Source: Paralichthys olivaceus (taxonomy: Eukaryota > Chordata > Actinopteri > Pleuronectiformes > Paralichthyidae). From it: 64,000 nt of DNA. The notes under the pieces are model-generated. The model had not been told where the DNA came from. It did not search any database and saw only the letters and a list, made by a program, of their open reading frames with translations. The translations under genes and the position numbers were made by a program. Shown in pieces: positions 24,677 to 50,689 of this stretch. Location: the NCBI RefSeq assembly GCF_024713975.1, contig NC_091099.1:15481501-15545500 (forward strand). Reading direction: 5' to 3'. The number at the start of each line of letters is the position of its first letter. The first letter of the stretch is position 1.

Positions 24677-25090
24677 GTGGCGCTCTCCGCCTTCACGGCT
24701 CAGCCCCCGGACAGACACGGGACACCGTGGAGCACAGACACTGAGGAGGACAGACACAGGACACTATGGAGGACAGACACATACAACCTGTCCACTGCCG
24801 CTGAGAAGCTAGCATAACTAACTTAGCTAGCAAACTGTGACACGAACACGTGTCGGTGCACAGCTGGCGCCCCACGCAGCGTGGATACGACACATTGATA
24901 AAACCTCATTAGATGAGAACAACCACAGTGAACAACTTCATGACTGTTCAAGTAAACTCACTTATTTCTCTCCTTTCCTCTCGCGCTGCCGATTTGAGTC
25001 ACTTCAGCCACTGCGCATGCGTCAAGGGTACAGCGCTGTGCTCAACTGTCCACTTCAAAATAAAAGCGAACGAGTAAGTGCAACAGAGGT
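24677..25090 (-). promoter_or_regulatory. fancf: Putative fancf 5' flank and promoter
   Basis: GC-richer stretch upstream of the fancf start, with CACGTGTCGGTGCACAGCTGG-type boxes and ACTGCGCATGCG (NRF1-like) near 25010-25021. It changes abruptly into AT-rich repeat DNA after about 25110. The start site is not determinable. Short imperfect repeats of GGACAGACACAGGACAC occur at 24705-24785. Confidence 0.4.
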
Positions 25091-25169
25091 ATGAAACAAA
25101 ACAATACTAACTGTTTATTTTCTGGTTCTGTAATATTCATGTTTGAAGTCATCACATAATCTAATTTAT

Positions 25170-25725
25170 TTACAGAATGGACCTAACTTATTAGAGAATG
25201 TATCTAACTTACTATTATAGAATGTATCTAACTTATATGTCTCTAAGTTATTCTTATAGAATGTGTCCAACTTAATATTATAGAATGTATCGAACATGTA
25301 ATGGAATGTTTCTAACTTATTATTATAGAATGTATTTAAATTATAGAATATAATACATCTAACTTATTCTTATGTAATTGTCCAACTTAATCTTATAGAA
25401 TGTATCTAACATATACTGAAATGTGTCTAACTTATTCTTATAGAATGTGTCCAACTCATCATTATAGAATGTATCTGACACAAATTTTTTAAGTTATTAT
25501 CAATTATCAAATGTATCTATTTTATCTAATAGAATGTATCAAACATATTAAAGGATGTATCCAACTTATTATCATAGACTTTATCTAATTTTTATTATAG
25601 AATATATCCACCTGCAATAAACAAAACAAAGAAGAAGAACATAAATTAGAGAATATATCCAACTTTTTGTCATAGAATGTTTCCCACTAATGATTACATA
25701 ATATATCTAACTAATATATCTTATA
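25170..25725. repeat. Degenerate AT-rich minisatellite upstream of fancf
   Basis: About 18-20 imperfect copies of a unit close to TAGAATGTATCTAACTTATT. Spacing varies roughly from 24 to 39 bases, and common variants are TGTGTCCAACTTA and TGTATCGAACAT. Non-coding; begins about 500 bases upstream of the chosen fancf start codon. Confidence 0.85.
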
Positions 25726-25979
25726 TTACAGGGCAAAAATGCATCTGTGATTTTCTGCTTCATGATAATAATCCTGAATTACAAAAACAGGACTGTATGA
25801 TTCAAACTCAGTTCTTTAACACAGTTCAGATCTATATGTAGTGGGATCAGATTACATGTGCGCACATTTAAAAAACAAGAAAGAAATCAATTAAATCAAT
25901 GTGACTTGAGTTTTTTGAGCAGATCTGCTGATTTCAATCCAGAAATGTCCCATTAGGAAAAAGAGAAGAGAGGAGGGAG

Positions 25980-26265
25980 GCAGTGCTAGAGAGAACTTCC
26001 CTCCCATCATCATCAGCAGCAGCAGCAGTGTGTACACATATACATCTACGTGTGTATGCGTGTGCATGTGTGTGTGCGCGGTCAGACGCCCGTGCACGCG
26101 CGCGGTTAGAGAGAGACCTCCCCGGTTCACAGTGGCTCAGTGTTTTGGAGAGTAACCTGTGGGTCGATGCACCGCAGCGAGGAGCATGAACACAGGGATC
26201 CTGCAGCTCAGAGGACCAGAGAGAGAGAGAGGAAGGTGCACACCAGCGAGCTGAACCCTCAGGGT
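25980..26265 (+). promoter_or_regulatory. gas2: Putative gas2 promoter with 5' non-coding exon
   Basis: A GC-rich island with CGCG-containing dinucleotide runs (about 26075-26105) is followed by a purine-rich segment ending CTGAACCCTCAG|GGTGAGCAC at about 26264, a plausible splice donor. The gas2 start codon lies in an exon whose acceptor is at 30407, so an upstream non-coding exon is expected. That this is it is an inference from position and composition. Confidence 0.35.
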
Positions 26266-29200
26266 GAGCACACACACTCACAAACACACAACAGACACAC
26301 ACTCACAAACACACAAACAGGCACACACACGTGAAGCATTTTGTCGACTCACGAGACGCATTTGCTGCTTTCTTATGCTGACAAATGAATGCCAGACTTA
26401 TATGCATGTTCTGGATTAGTGCTCTGGGTGCAACTAAGATAAACATTTAAAAATTATTTTTTCAGAATAATGTCCTCTTCTGTTGGGGCTCAATGAACAC
26501 TTCTTGCAAGAAACTTGAAAACTCTTAATTGTTTCTCCCCTCTTAAAATAAGTTGAAGGTATCTTTAACTATCTCCACTCTGGGGTCTTCTCGTCAGTTG
26601 CAGCTCTGTCATTTCATTGGTTTTTAATTAGTGTGTGCCTGCATGGCTGGATCTCAGTCATAACTCATCAGACATCCAGCCCTTGATCCTATTTCCAGAA
26701 TGCTGACATGTCTGTTGTGGTTGTTTTCATGTTGTGGCAGTTGTAAAAGGAGGAGACAGCTTTAAAAATCTTATTGCAGTAGTAAATGGAAATGTAATTC
26801 TGAGGCAGATGCAAGGCAGTCCAAAAGCAAGTTATCACACAAGTAAGTCTGAATTCCTGTGTGTTCTTAAAATGCTGAATGTTTACTACACAGGGATCTT
26901 TAATTTGTGGCTTGAGGCAACTTTTTATGTTATAAAATGATTAAATCTAAATTAAATTAGTATCACAGTTGAGTATTTACTGCAGAAGTAGCACGTTTTT
27001 TGGAATGTGTGAAATTAGATTGTGTATATATAAACAAGCCTTGTGTTGTAGGCTTTTTTGTTGTTTTCTGTGTGCGATCATACTGAGGAATATTTAATGT
27101 TTTCTGAAGGATACGTTGTTCAGCTGCTGATACCTGAACGCAACACTCACTCACAGCATACACAGCATACACAGTATTTATTTGCAGTATAGACACGCTA
27201 TAAGTCATCTTGTTTAAGTAGACAAGTCAGGCTCCAGATCAGTTTACTGTCATGCAGGAGAAAGGCATGAAGGTCTATGAGGGTTAGCAGGACAGAGCCA
27301 CTCTTGTTGTTTTTCTAATTGATGCGATCCAGCAGTCAAAATTCCCACCGTGTGCCTTTCCTGGAGGGATCTGCAGCCGACTGTGGCATGTTGTGACTGC
27401 TTCGCTGAAGTCATGAGGCCCCTCTGTCTGAGATTATATATATTTATGTATATGGATATCCCTGAGCTAGGAGGGTTATCTGTTCCTTTTTTGAATGTCA
27501 TCCTCCAAAGTCAACTTTTGGAAATACCAGAAGTTGAAGAGGCAGCAAGTTCAGCAGAACAAGCCAGAGTGCTGGTGCTGTTTATGGGCTGAAGTTGAAG
27601 AGGTCAGGCTACAGTGTGGTGATAGGAATTGAGTATGTTTAATAACAGCTGGTTGTTTCTTTTAAGACTCTTCCCTGGGAAATATGTTGGGGAATCCCGG
27701 CAGGATGTTCATGGTGGAGAAGAATACTTTTCTACTATAGATTCAAGTTTACATAAAGATAAATGTACAAGTCTGTATACTTCAGAGCCAGATGAGCAGA
27801 AACAATATGTAGTTTATGTAAAATATATATTTAAACAATGAATTCAAATGCTTGATGATGAAAAATGTTCCATTTCCAGCTTTGGGACAATTGTTCAGTT
27901 TAAGAAGTCGAAGAAATTTCCCAACCCACAAAGGAGTCGTTTATCTGAAAAAATTCAAAACATGGAGACACATGTTTTTCATTAGAGAGTGAATCTTTAA
28001 AATATGCAGTGTATTAAAAGCTGTGAGTTAAAACAGATAAAATACATCAATTTCTTCATTGGGCTAGGAAACAATATGATTTTACAATGTACCCCATCAA
28101 CATGCATGTCAAACACCATTGTTTTTATTCAAATACACATCACCAATGTGTGTCTCTTATGAATGGGTCTTGTACTTTGAGACGTGAGAATTTGTACAAG
28201 CTCCCCCGTTCTGTCTGTCAGCCTGCACCACAGCGGACATGGGAATGTTGCACCTGTGTGCAACTGCTGAGCTCCAGAGATTAGTGTTTGTACACAACTA
28301 GCTCTTGTCTTCAGGAAGAAAGCACAACCTTGGTCGGACATCAAGGTCCTGATGTCCAGTATTGCACTGCGGTGTGATTTAGTTACAGCCAGCTCCGGTG
28401 GGACCTTGAAATGTTTCACTGCCTTAAAGGTCAGATTCCTTGCATTGTGTTACACCGCCTCGGTATTCAGAGGACATTTTCAGACATCTCACTGTGAACT
28501 AATTGTTCGTTGCAGCTTCACTTCCTTGTTGGATTAAGCTCCTCTTGTAATTTGCATCAAATGTCCTGTTGCTATTTGCCTACCATGGTGAGTAAGATGT
28601 TCCTGCTTGTGTCCAGGCTGCAGATAACATTGTTTCAATGCAACCACTAAATATAACAAACACACAGGATGAATGTAGCAGAATATAACACCATCAGTCA
28701 TATCATCCATCTGTCATCTTGTAGTCTTTAATGAAAGTGAAGACAGGACAGTATAGGGACTGTATGGACTTCACACTTACATTCCATTGCAATTTATATA
28801 ACATGAAGAGGTGTTATTGAAATGACAAAACTAATGATTTAAACTTTGAATAACTTTTGCAGTGTCTTCTTACAAAGTAAAGGATCATTCACCCACAGTG
28901 ATGTTCTTAAGGCAGAACATTTAAGGATCTGCTCCATCAATAACTATAAAAGCACAGAAAATCTGATTTTGATCATTTTAGGTTATTTTCTTGTCCTTCA
29001 TTTTCAAAATAAAGTCCCCTAAAAACACGACAATGCAAGTCTTGAGTAAAGAAAGTCCTCAGTCTTTATGATGCAAACCCTTGACTTTGTCACTTCTCTC
29101 TGCACCACCAGACTTAGCACATCAGTGTGTAGAGACACAGTAATCACAGCACTGACACTTTTAAACTGTGACTATTAGCTACTGAGCAGTTGATGTGTGT

Positions 29201-30407
29201 TGTTGCTTTGCTCAGGTCTTACATCTGGTGCCCAGTTGTTTTTTCAGTCGCTCGCTGGTCTCAGATTAATGGAGTGACACTGGACTGGGATGTGAACGGT
29301 TTTCACATTAAAGCTCATGCAGGGGAACACTTGGCGTGCTGTAGCGTGATATAGGAAAAGACTGTGAGGAATGTCTCATTTACTCAATGACTTCATTTTA
29401 CAGGCAGTAAGTAGCTGTTAAATGTTGCTCTTAATATTGATATCAATCTCCAGCTCCATAACCTAAGTCCTGCTGCAGTGTTTAATGCATTAGACTGATT
29501 TAGACGTTTATAATGGTCTGTCTCATATAGGAAGCAGTGTAATCTGAAGGAGCTCTTTGTTTGTGTGCGGTATTTGTTGAACGGAAGACCTGATGGCTTC
29601 CATAAAAGCTTTCTCTTGTCTCTGTGCTGTCAGAGTCCATGAGAACGTCTCATATCATCAGCTGGACTGTAAACCACACCATGATTTGGCCAAGAGAACA
29701 AATGCACTCACAACTCTCTTCACTTATATTCATGTGATCCCCTTCTGCTGCTGTTGAGAATAAAGGGCCTGGATGTCAGCTGTTATTGAGGGATATTATC
29801 ATGTTGATTCACTTTGATCATAAATGGGAGTAGAGAGTAGAAACACTAGTGTGAATGAAGAAAAAGTTTAAAATGTTAACTAATTGTGCCCTAATGTCAG
29901 TGCTGTTTGATTCAGCTTTTCCATCATATATTATAATAGTTTCACAGATACATCACTGTTTATGCAGCTTTTTAGTGTTGCAGCTGCTTGAGCTAATTAC
30001 CTAATTGTATATGGTAGTTTCTTTTCTAACACTGCATCATAACTTAGGAGCTGGTTATTGGTTTTGTACGATCAGTCTGCAAAGTAAGAAGTGAGTGAAG
30101 CTGCCGACTTTATGTTGGTCCCTGTTTGGAGTTGGGAGCAAGGGTCTGGGAAAAGGGCCTATGAGAAGGGATAAAAGGAAGATCCTCTCCAAAATTGAAT
30201 GGGTTCTTCCTTGAGTCAGGCCCCACCCATCTAGATAGGTCAGTTGCAGTAGGTGTTTGCGTGATCCTACTGACAAAGAAAGGCACAAACAAAGGTGGAT
30301 TAAAAAAATGACCTCCCTGGCAGAGGTAATATGGAATAACTTAACAAACTAGTATCTATGTGTAGATACCATTGAAGGTTTACACTGTGCCACCTCTTCT
30401 TCCTCAG
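26266..30407. other. Putative gas2 5' intron, no coding sequence seen
   Basis: About 4.1 kb of AT-rich sequence. It starts with a CA-rich stretch (26268-26330). No splice-bounded coding block, inverted-repeat element or RNA gene is recognisable. Confidence 0.45.
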
Positions 30408-30424
30408 GCTGTCCATAGGGAACC

Positions 30425-44936
<14,512 letters not shown>

Positions 44937-45347
44937 AGACATGAGACAGAGAAAGGGGCCATCAGTAAAAGAACACAAAAGGTTTTGTGTCTAGACATTC
45001 ATGGAAAGTTCACTTGTGTAACAGTGATGCTTTGTTTTTTATGTAAAAAAAGGCACATGAATGTCATATAAAGGCTGCAGTCATACAAGGAGGTTTTATT
45101 TTATTTTACGTAACTGTAAAATTAAAGCTTTTAAAATATTAAAAAAATCTTTTTGACTGCGTACAAGTGAAGCTGTACAACTTTGTTGAGAATTGTTTAT
45201 GGGTCTCTTATTTTAAGCAATATACAGTAATCACTTAGTGTAGGTAGAATATTTGCAGATTTTGGTGCACATGCTCTTATTTGAATGCAGTCAATAAGGC
45301 CTGTGGTACCCGTCCGCATTATATATATTGAAAACATACATTTTCTG

Positions 45348-45353
45348 AATAAA
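45348..45353 (+). terminator. gas2: Candidate gas2 poly(A) signal (proximal)
   Basis: AATAAA about 410 bases after the gas2 stop codon. A second AATAAA lies at 46172-46177, so two 3' UTR lengths are possible. Confidence 0.5.
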
Positions 45354-46171
45354 GCTGAGTATGTTGTGGGGGTTCCAGGGTCTTCAGGAAGCCAGTATTC
45401 CTTGCAGACTTTGAGTGAATTCCAACACTAAGGCATTGTTTTTCGTTTTCTTTCTATCTTTTTGACTTTGGCTGATATTGATGTCCTAAATGCATTACAG
45501 TACCGTGAATATATTAATGGTTCTAGTAGACCCCACACTCAACTGAACTTGCATTGGCCACGGAACTCTTAAAGGCCAGATTAATGTAATGAACCAAATA
45601 TTTGTGTAGTGTTTGTGTAGAAAAATCACATCTCTCCTCCAAACCAAATGTTGGTCATAAAATGTAGTAGCTTTTACTCTCATGTCACGAGGCTAACCCA
45701 ATGACTTCAATTGTTTACATCCTTGATGGCTATTCTATGCAATGCAATTTTATACAACTGTCATTTTATTATAATCATTGTTAGAGTAGCTCCTGTTTTA
45801 TATACTTCTACAGTGAGAACATGGACAATCACCTGCACTAGTTGCAGTATGTAGTTTAACAGAACCTTGTTTTTTAATGATATAACATGTATCTAATTTG
45901 AGGCTCTACTGTTCTTTGATTTGTTCTGCTATTCGCCTCTAGAGGCAGTGCAATCGCTGAAATCAGAGGAGGGATCGGTTTCCGAGTTTTAGATTCTTGC
46001 AGATAAAAGACTTTATTCTCGATTTAATCAAATTAAATGTGCTCATTTCTCCAACTTCCTCTTTGAAAAGGCATGAGGGACTGTCAGAGAGGTCAGTGGC
46101 TGTGCAGTGTAACCCACAGACGTGTATGTGCAGTAAATAAGTTGAGTTTCTGTTCTCAGATGTAAAATTTC

Positions 46172-46177
46172 AATAAA
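46172..46177 (+). terminator. gas2: Candidate gas2 poly(A) signal (distal)
   Basis: AATAAA in AT-rich DNA about 1.2 kb after the gas2 stop; faces a minus-strand signal 72 bases further on. Confidence 0.4.
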
Positions 46178-46248
46178 CTCTCAAAACTTGAATCTTAATT
46201 CTTAATAATTCCACACATGAAATGTACACAAGAATAGCAGAAATGTGA

Positions 46249-46254
46249 TTTATT
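46249..46254 (-). terminator. svip: Candidate svip poly(A) signal
   Basis: TTTATT on the plus strand reads AATAAA on the svip strand, about 1.3 kb after the svip stop codon. Other candidates nearer the stop were not systematically excluded. Confidence 0.35.
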
Positions 46255-47551
46255 GTAGCAAATACCATTGGCTTTCCTGTTCTACAAAAGGGAGAGAGCA
46301 CCGGAAGCATTTAGGATCAAGTGAAGGCTGTAAGAAATGCACTCAGTTAAAGCAAGTCATAGTTCAAAAAGAAAAATCACAACATACACAATTCACTTAT
46401 TCTTTCCTTCGGTTTCTTCACATTTCTGTTACTAGTTTCTCTCTCAACAAAGAATGAAAGCTGGCTTATTTGCTGGGTACCAAATATTGACAAACTGTGT
46501 GCGAATAGATGCCTAACAAAAGCTTCTCTTTGTCAAATGGCAATATATAAACACAACCAATATCTCACTCAAATTAAGCAGGCGACACATCAGAGTTTTG
46601 CATACAATATCATTTAACTGGAATTGTGCAGAGAACACCAAAAGGTTCATTTGAAATTAGACTCTATTAAAAGGGGGATTAACAAAGGCCAGTGCAAATG
46701 CAATAGGTCATGTGCACAAGTTCATCCCTATTTTTCAGTGCTTACTTCCTTCATCACAAATGTAGCAACTGTATGATGTTGAAGAGTATAAGCCTGGTTG
46801 TCCAACATGTTCTTCGTAAAATGTCCAAGACATGACTCGCATTTCCTTCTGCACCAAGGGACTTCACTGTGAGATGCTCCAGAGACTCCAGAGATGAGCA
46901 AAGAGAATAACAAGTTCCTTCAATACTAACGAGTTACAGCACTGTTTGCACTAGCCTTTGTGTTATAGACAAATAGAGCCTGACCAAGGTGAAATATGTA
47001 GTGTGTGTGTGGATGCTCATTATTGTACAATAAGACTACAATAAGCAGTTAAATTGCTATGTAAACATAAACTGTGTTCAACTTGTGAAATGAGTCCTTT
47101 GTATAACGGGACAGAAAAAGTAATTTGGCCATGAACAGATCAACAGTGAATACTGATCCTCAACTGAGAAAGTAAAAGGAATGGTGCAGCGATGAAGCTC
47201 GTGTGATAAAGAGTGTTGAAGACAGCTTGTTTCAATGTGTTCACAGAGACACAACTTGACTTTAGATTTAGATAATTTGGTGTTATCTAATGCAATAGTC
47301 TGCATTTGCTATCACTGCTTATCATCCTTGATTTGTCCAAAGGTCCAAACTGGTTTGTGTAACTTGGCAACAGGTGGGCTGTCCTGATGTTCAGATCGTT
47401 TTGCAGCTGTTTGTCTCGCAACACCATAAAATAGGCAAATAACAAAAACAAAAAGTTGACGAATGGACAGCAGTTTGGACATCTTTCAAGTCATCTAGCA
47501 GTGATGCTCCACGTTGTTTTGGACTTCAGAGTCAAGACTTCATCAGGGTGT

Positions 47552-49942
47552 TCATCCTACCTGCCACTAAAAGGGAAAACAAATGCGGAGATTACAGTGC
47601 GGTCATTAAGACATTGAGCTTGCACACACAGGAGAATTTTGGTTCATGTAAGGGCACAGTCACACAAATGAAGGACGAATGACAATCACTTAGGATTTGC
47701 TTTACCACAGGAAGCCAGTCTGGATTGGACGTAAATGGAAAAGTTGAATGTACATTGCTGAGCTCCAATGGGAAGAAATTCTGAGTCAATCCGAGTAAAA
47801 AACAGTAAGAGAGTTTTTTGACATCAAATAAAACGTCTGTGCTTGCACGCCCCAAAGGAACAGCACTTATGATACTGTTCTCATAAAAAAATAACTTAGC
47901 TCGAGGGTGAACACAAAACGAACCTTCAACCCGCCGCCACCAGACGCAGACGTCGTCATCGCCTGTTTCTCAGTTTCTTCCTGTTTTTTCCTTTTCCTCT
48001 CGACCGCTTCTGGGTTTTTAACACCACGGTATGCTGTCTGAAAAACAGAGCGGACAGTGACAGAAGTCTAAAAGGAAATAGCTCCAGTACAAACTTGTTG
48101 GCTTCTTCTTTGTGTTGTTAGGGTCGTATACAGGCAGTCTCAAAAACATGCATGTGGTGTCAAAGCATTTTCTCATACGTTGTATTATCACAAGCTTTTC
48201 ACAAAGCACAAGGGATACTCAATCACAACTAGCAAGGGGAGAGGCATTCAAGTGCCGAATAAGGCAATAAAGCTAAAGCCATTTTCAATAGCGCAGTACT
48301 GCTAATGTGACGGTGAATTAGGGCTTGGGATTTGAATCTGTAGTAGTTCACAGTGTGAATTGTAAGGAGGCCAATCTGAGGAGGAAAAGAGTGAGTTAGA
48401 GCAGGAAGATGTGGCAGTTAAAGGATTCACCTGGACAAGAGGGGGATTTATTCTGATCCATGTCTACTTACCTCGTTACAACTTTGACATGGCTCTTACG
48501 GGTTTGAAAGAGGCTTTTCTGTACAATAAAAAATGACTCAACACCGTGTCAAGTGCATCTACCGCAAATGTGGTGCATGTATGTATTTAACAATAGGTTA
48601 CTTCACTCAGTTAATGATTAGATACATCTAGCTTACACTAATGCAGTCTGATACAACAACCATGCATTAAATCCGTACTCAGTGAGGAGAATGTTCAGTC
48701 TAGGGCTGGGTGATACAACAATGACTATCACAAGATAACTTTATCACTAGAATCAAACAAAGGTTCAGTACATATCGATATGATGCTTATGAGTTACACA
48801 TGCACAGTGAGGAGGTATGATACAGGTTTAAATGTTCTAACTCAGATTTGTAAAATGTTTTGTTGTTTATCAAGTGTTTGTCATGTTCTGCTCCTGAAGA
48901 AGAGTTAAAAACTATGTTTGTGTTGTTTTTTCATCAGCGTTTGTCTGTCGGTTGATTTACACAAAAACTGAGAGTGATGTGGGTCAGGAAAGATCCCATT
49001 CAATTTTGGAGTGGATCAATATCAGGAGGCAGATGCAGATTGTTTTCCCTACTTTCTTTAACATTGTGAGATAAGAAAATAATTCACAGACCTTGAGGAA
49101 ATCACCTGACATGTTTAAGGGACTAACATTTATGTACACTTGGTGCAAATAACAATGCAGATCTTGTACATTTTGATCTAGTTTCGGGGACTGCTGGGCC
49201 TTGGCAAAAGTATGCACCATTCTGGTTTCACATTTATCATGATAATTATCGATATTGACTGATGTGAACGTCGATATATTATATTACATCATAATTATAT
49301 CTTTGGCCATATCGCCCAGCCCCAGTTCAGTCTTTGATGAGTCTGTACTGGAGGTATTTTTGGTTGTCATGAAGCTGGAATGTGTCTTGCTGTTGAATTG
49401 TACAGTGTTATGCTTGGAGGCATTCCCAGTGAAGGCAGACTGAAAGTTAGCAAACATCTCTAACAAAATACAATTCAGACACATTAGAAGCTGCAGCAGG
49501 ATTCATATGCATTGCTGTTGCATTAGAATGCATTAGTTTATTTAGCTTTTTGAATGAAAGTGTGTCAGCACATTCATCCACTTACCTCTTTTTGTCTCTT
49601 CTCTGCGGCCTCGGCTAACTGTCGTCTCCTCGCCTCCTGTTAAACACAGAGAACTTCAGCTGACACAGTCTAAACTCGCGTCTCTCTCTGGGAACCATGT
49701 TGGGCCTAAACTGGGGCAGACGCACCAGTGTTTACACAGGCGAGAGCCAGTGAACTCCTCCCGAACATGACCAAGTAAGGCCTTCGGTTGACTGTCATCA
49801 ATCATGCCCATTCTCTTAATTAAAGAACACAATGATTGGGGGCAGATGTGGTGATAAAAGCAGCGGGACGGTGACTCACAGGATCTGGGGTGACAACGAC
49901 GTCGTCCGCCGCTCCGCCGAGGCACGGTAAGCACATCCCCAT
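47552..49942 (-). CDS. svip: Small VCP/p97-interacting protein, four coding exons
   Basis: Membrane-anchored inhibitor of ER-associated degradation that binds the AAA ATPase p97/VCP. Coding exons in transcript order: 49942-49880, 49636-49586, 48037-47924, 47566-47552. They total 243 bases and 80 aa (human 77). The N-terminus MGMCLPCLGG has Gly2 for myristoylation and Cys4/Cys7 for palmitoylation, as in human MGLCFPC. Exon 2 encodes EARRRQLAEAAEKRQKE, the VCP-interacting motif. Exon 3 is lysine/glutamate-rich and ends SGGGLK. The last exon gives only WQVG and stop, like human RWTVS. The exon 3 donor is GTTCGT, weak but GT. The gene is too fragmented to show as one open frame. It converges on gas2, as expected from conserved gene order. 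Confidence 0.92.
48701..49324. mobile_element. hAT-type MITE with 8-bp target duplication, carrying a nested repeat
   Basis: Begins TAGGGCTGGGTGATA and ends CGCCCAGCCCCA; it is flanked on both sides by GTTCAGTC (48693-48700 and 49325-49332). Inverted GGGCTGGG termini plus an 8-bp duplication are the hallmark of hAT transposition. Bases about 48930-49215 look like an unrelated interspersed repeat (see 55640-55950), so the original element was near 340 bp. Lies in svip intron 2. Confidence 0.85.
48930..49215. repeat. Interspersed repeat nested in the hAT element
   Basis: Contains ACACAAAAACTGAGAG, AAGATCCCATTCAATTTTGG and GCTGGGCCTTGGCAAAAGTA. The order (reaction-free text: ACAAAAAC, CATTCAATTTT, GGGCCTTGG, GTATGC) parallels the blocks at 53580-53790 and 55640-55950. 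Boundaries approximate. Confidence 0.55.
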
Positions 49943-50265
49943 TCTGACAGGTTGTTCCAGGCAGCGACAAAAATAAAACACAGCGGAGAATGAGTTTAGC
50001 TTTTAGCTCACACGGCTACCTGACTACCCGCCGAGCCCGTGTCGCACCGCCGGGCTCACGGTTAAGGCAACAGAAGAAGCGGTCTCCACTCCCAGCAGCT
50101 GCGGTCGTTGTAGACTCGCCTGGCATAACGTTTCCAGGAGCTAACGGTAGCTAGCCTCCGTTAGCTGCGGTAGCGTTAGCAGCCTAGCTAGTTAGCGCTA
50201 CTCTACAAGCCCCGGTCCTCAGGCCGCCGCTCAGACACTCTTTCCCACCGCGATCGTCTCGGCAT
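49943..50265 (-). promoter_or_regulatory. svip: svip promoter / CpG-rich island
   Basis: CpG-dense sequence immediately upstream of the svip start codon (CCGCCGAGCCCGTGTCGCAC, and CGCCGGGCTCACGG), extending through svip exon 1. It includes a tract of repeated GCTAGC/GTTAGC words at 50140-50200. A TATA-less housekeeping-type promoter is likely. Start site unknown. Confidence 0.5.
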
Positions 50266-50642
50266 TTGGAGGATGTGACGGTCCGCACGTCTGGGTTGAA
50301 CAGTTTCTGCCTCCGTGTGTGTTTTGGTCAGAGTTCAACAGGATGACAATCTGCCGGGGTGTGTTCAGCAGCGTGCGATTAATGAACACTACCAACCATC
50401 TGTGGCAGAGACACGGAGCGGACACTACTGTCACGTCAGCTGTTGCAACACACGAAGAGGATCGTTCACACAGTTAGTGGAGGTGAGTGTCACTAACTTC
50501 ACTGAGGTACAATTAGTTGATCACACACACTTTGTCTGGTTTGGTGGTTTTGAACGTAGCTCAGTGTGGACACCATGCTTCTGATAGTTGGCCCAACAGC
50601 GACATCTTGCGTCGCGGGACAAAACCGAAACCATAATCACCA

Positions 50643-50645
<3 letters not shown>

Positions 50646-50685
<40 letters not shown>
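50646..50685. repeat. (TTA)n microsatellite
   Basis: About 13 uninterrupted trinucleotide units. Confidence 0.95.
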
Positions 50686-50689
50686 GTTT

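Noticed and set aside
24281..24817. 178-codon plus-strand frame opposite fancf
   Set aside because: Antisense shadow of the conserved fancf coding sequence, with no family resemblance.
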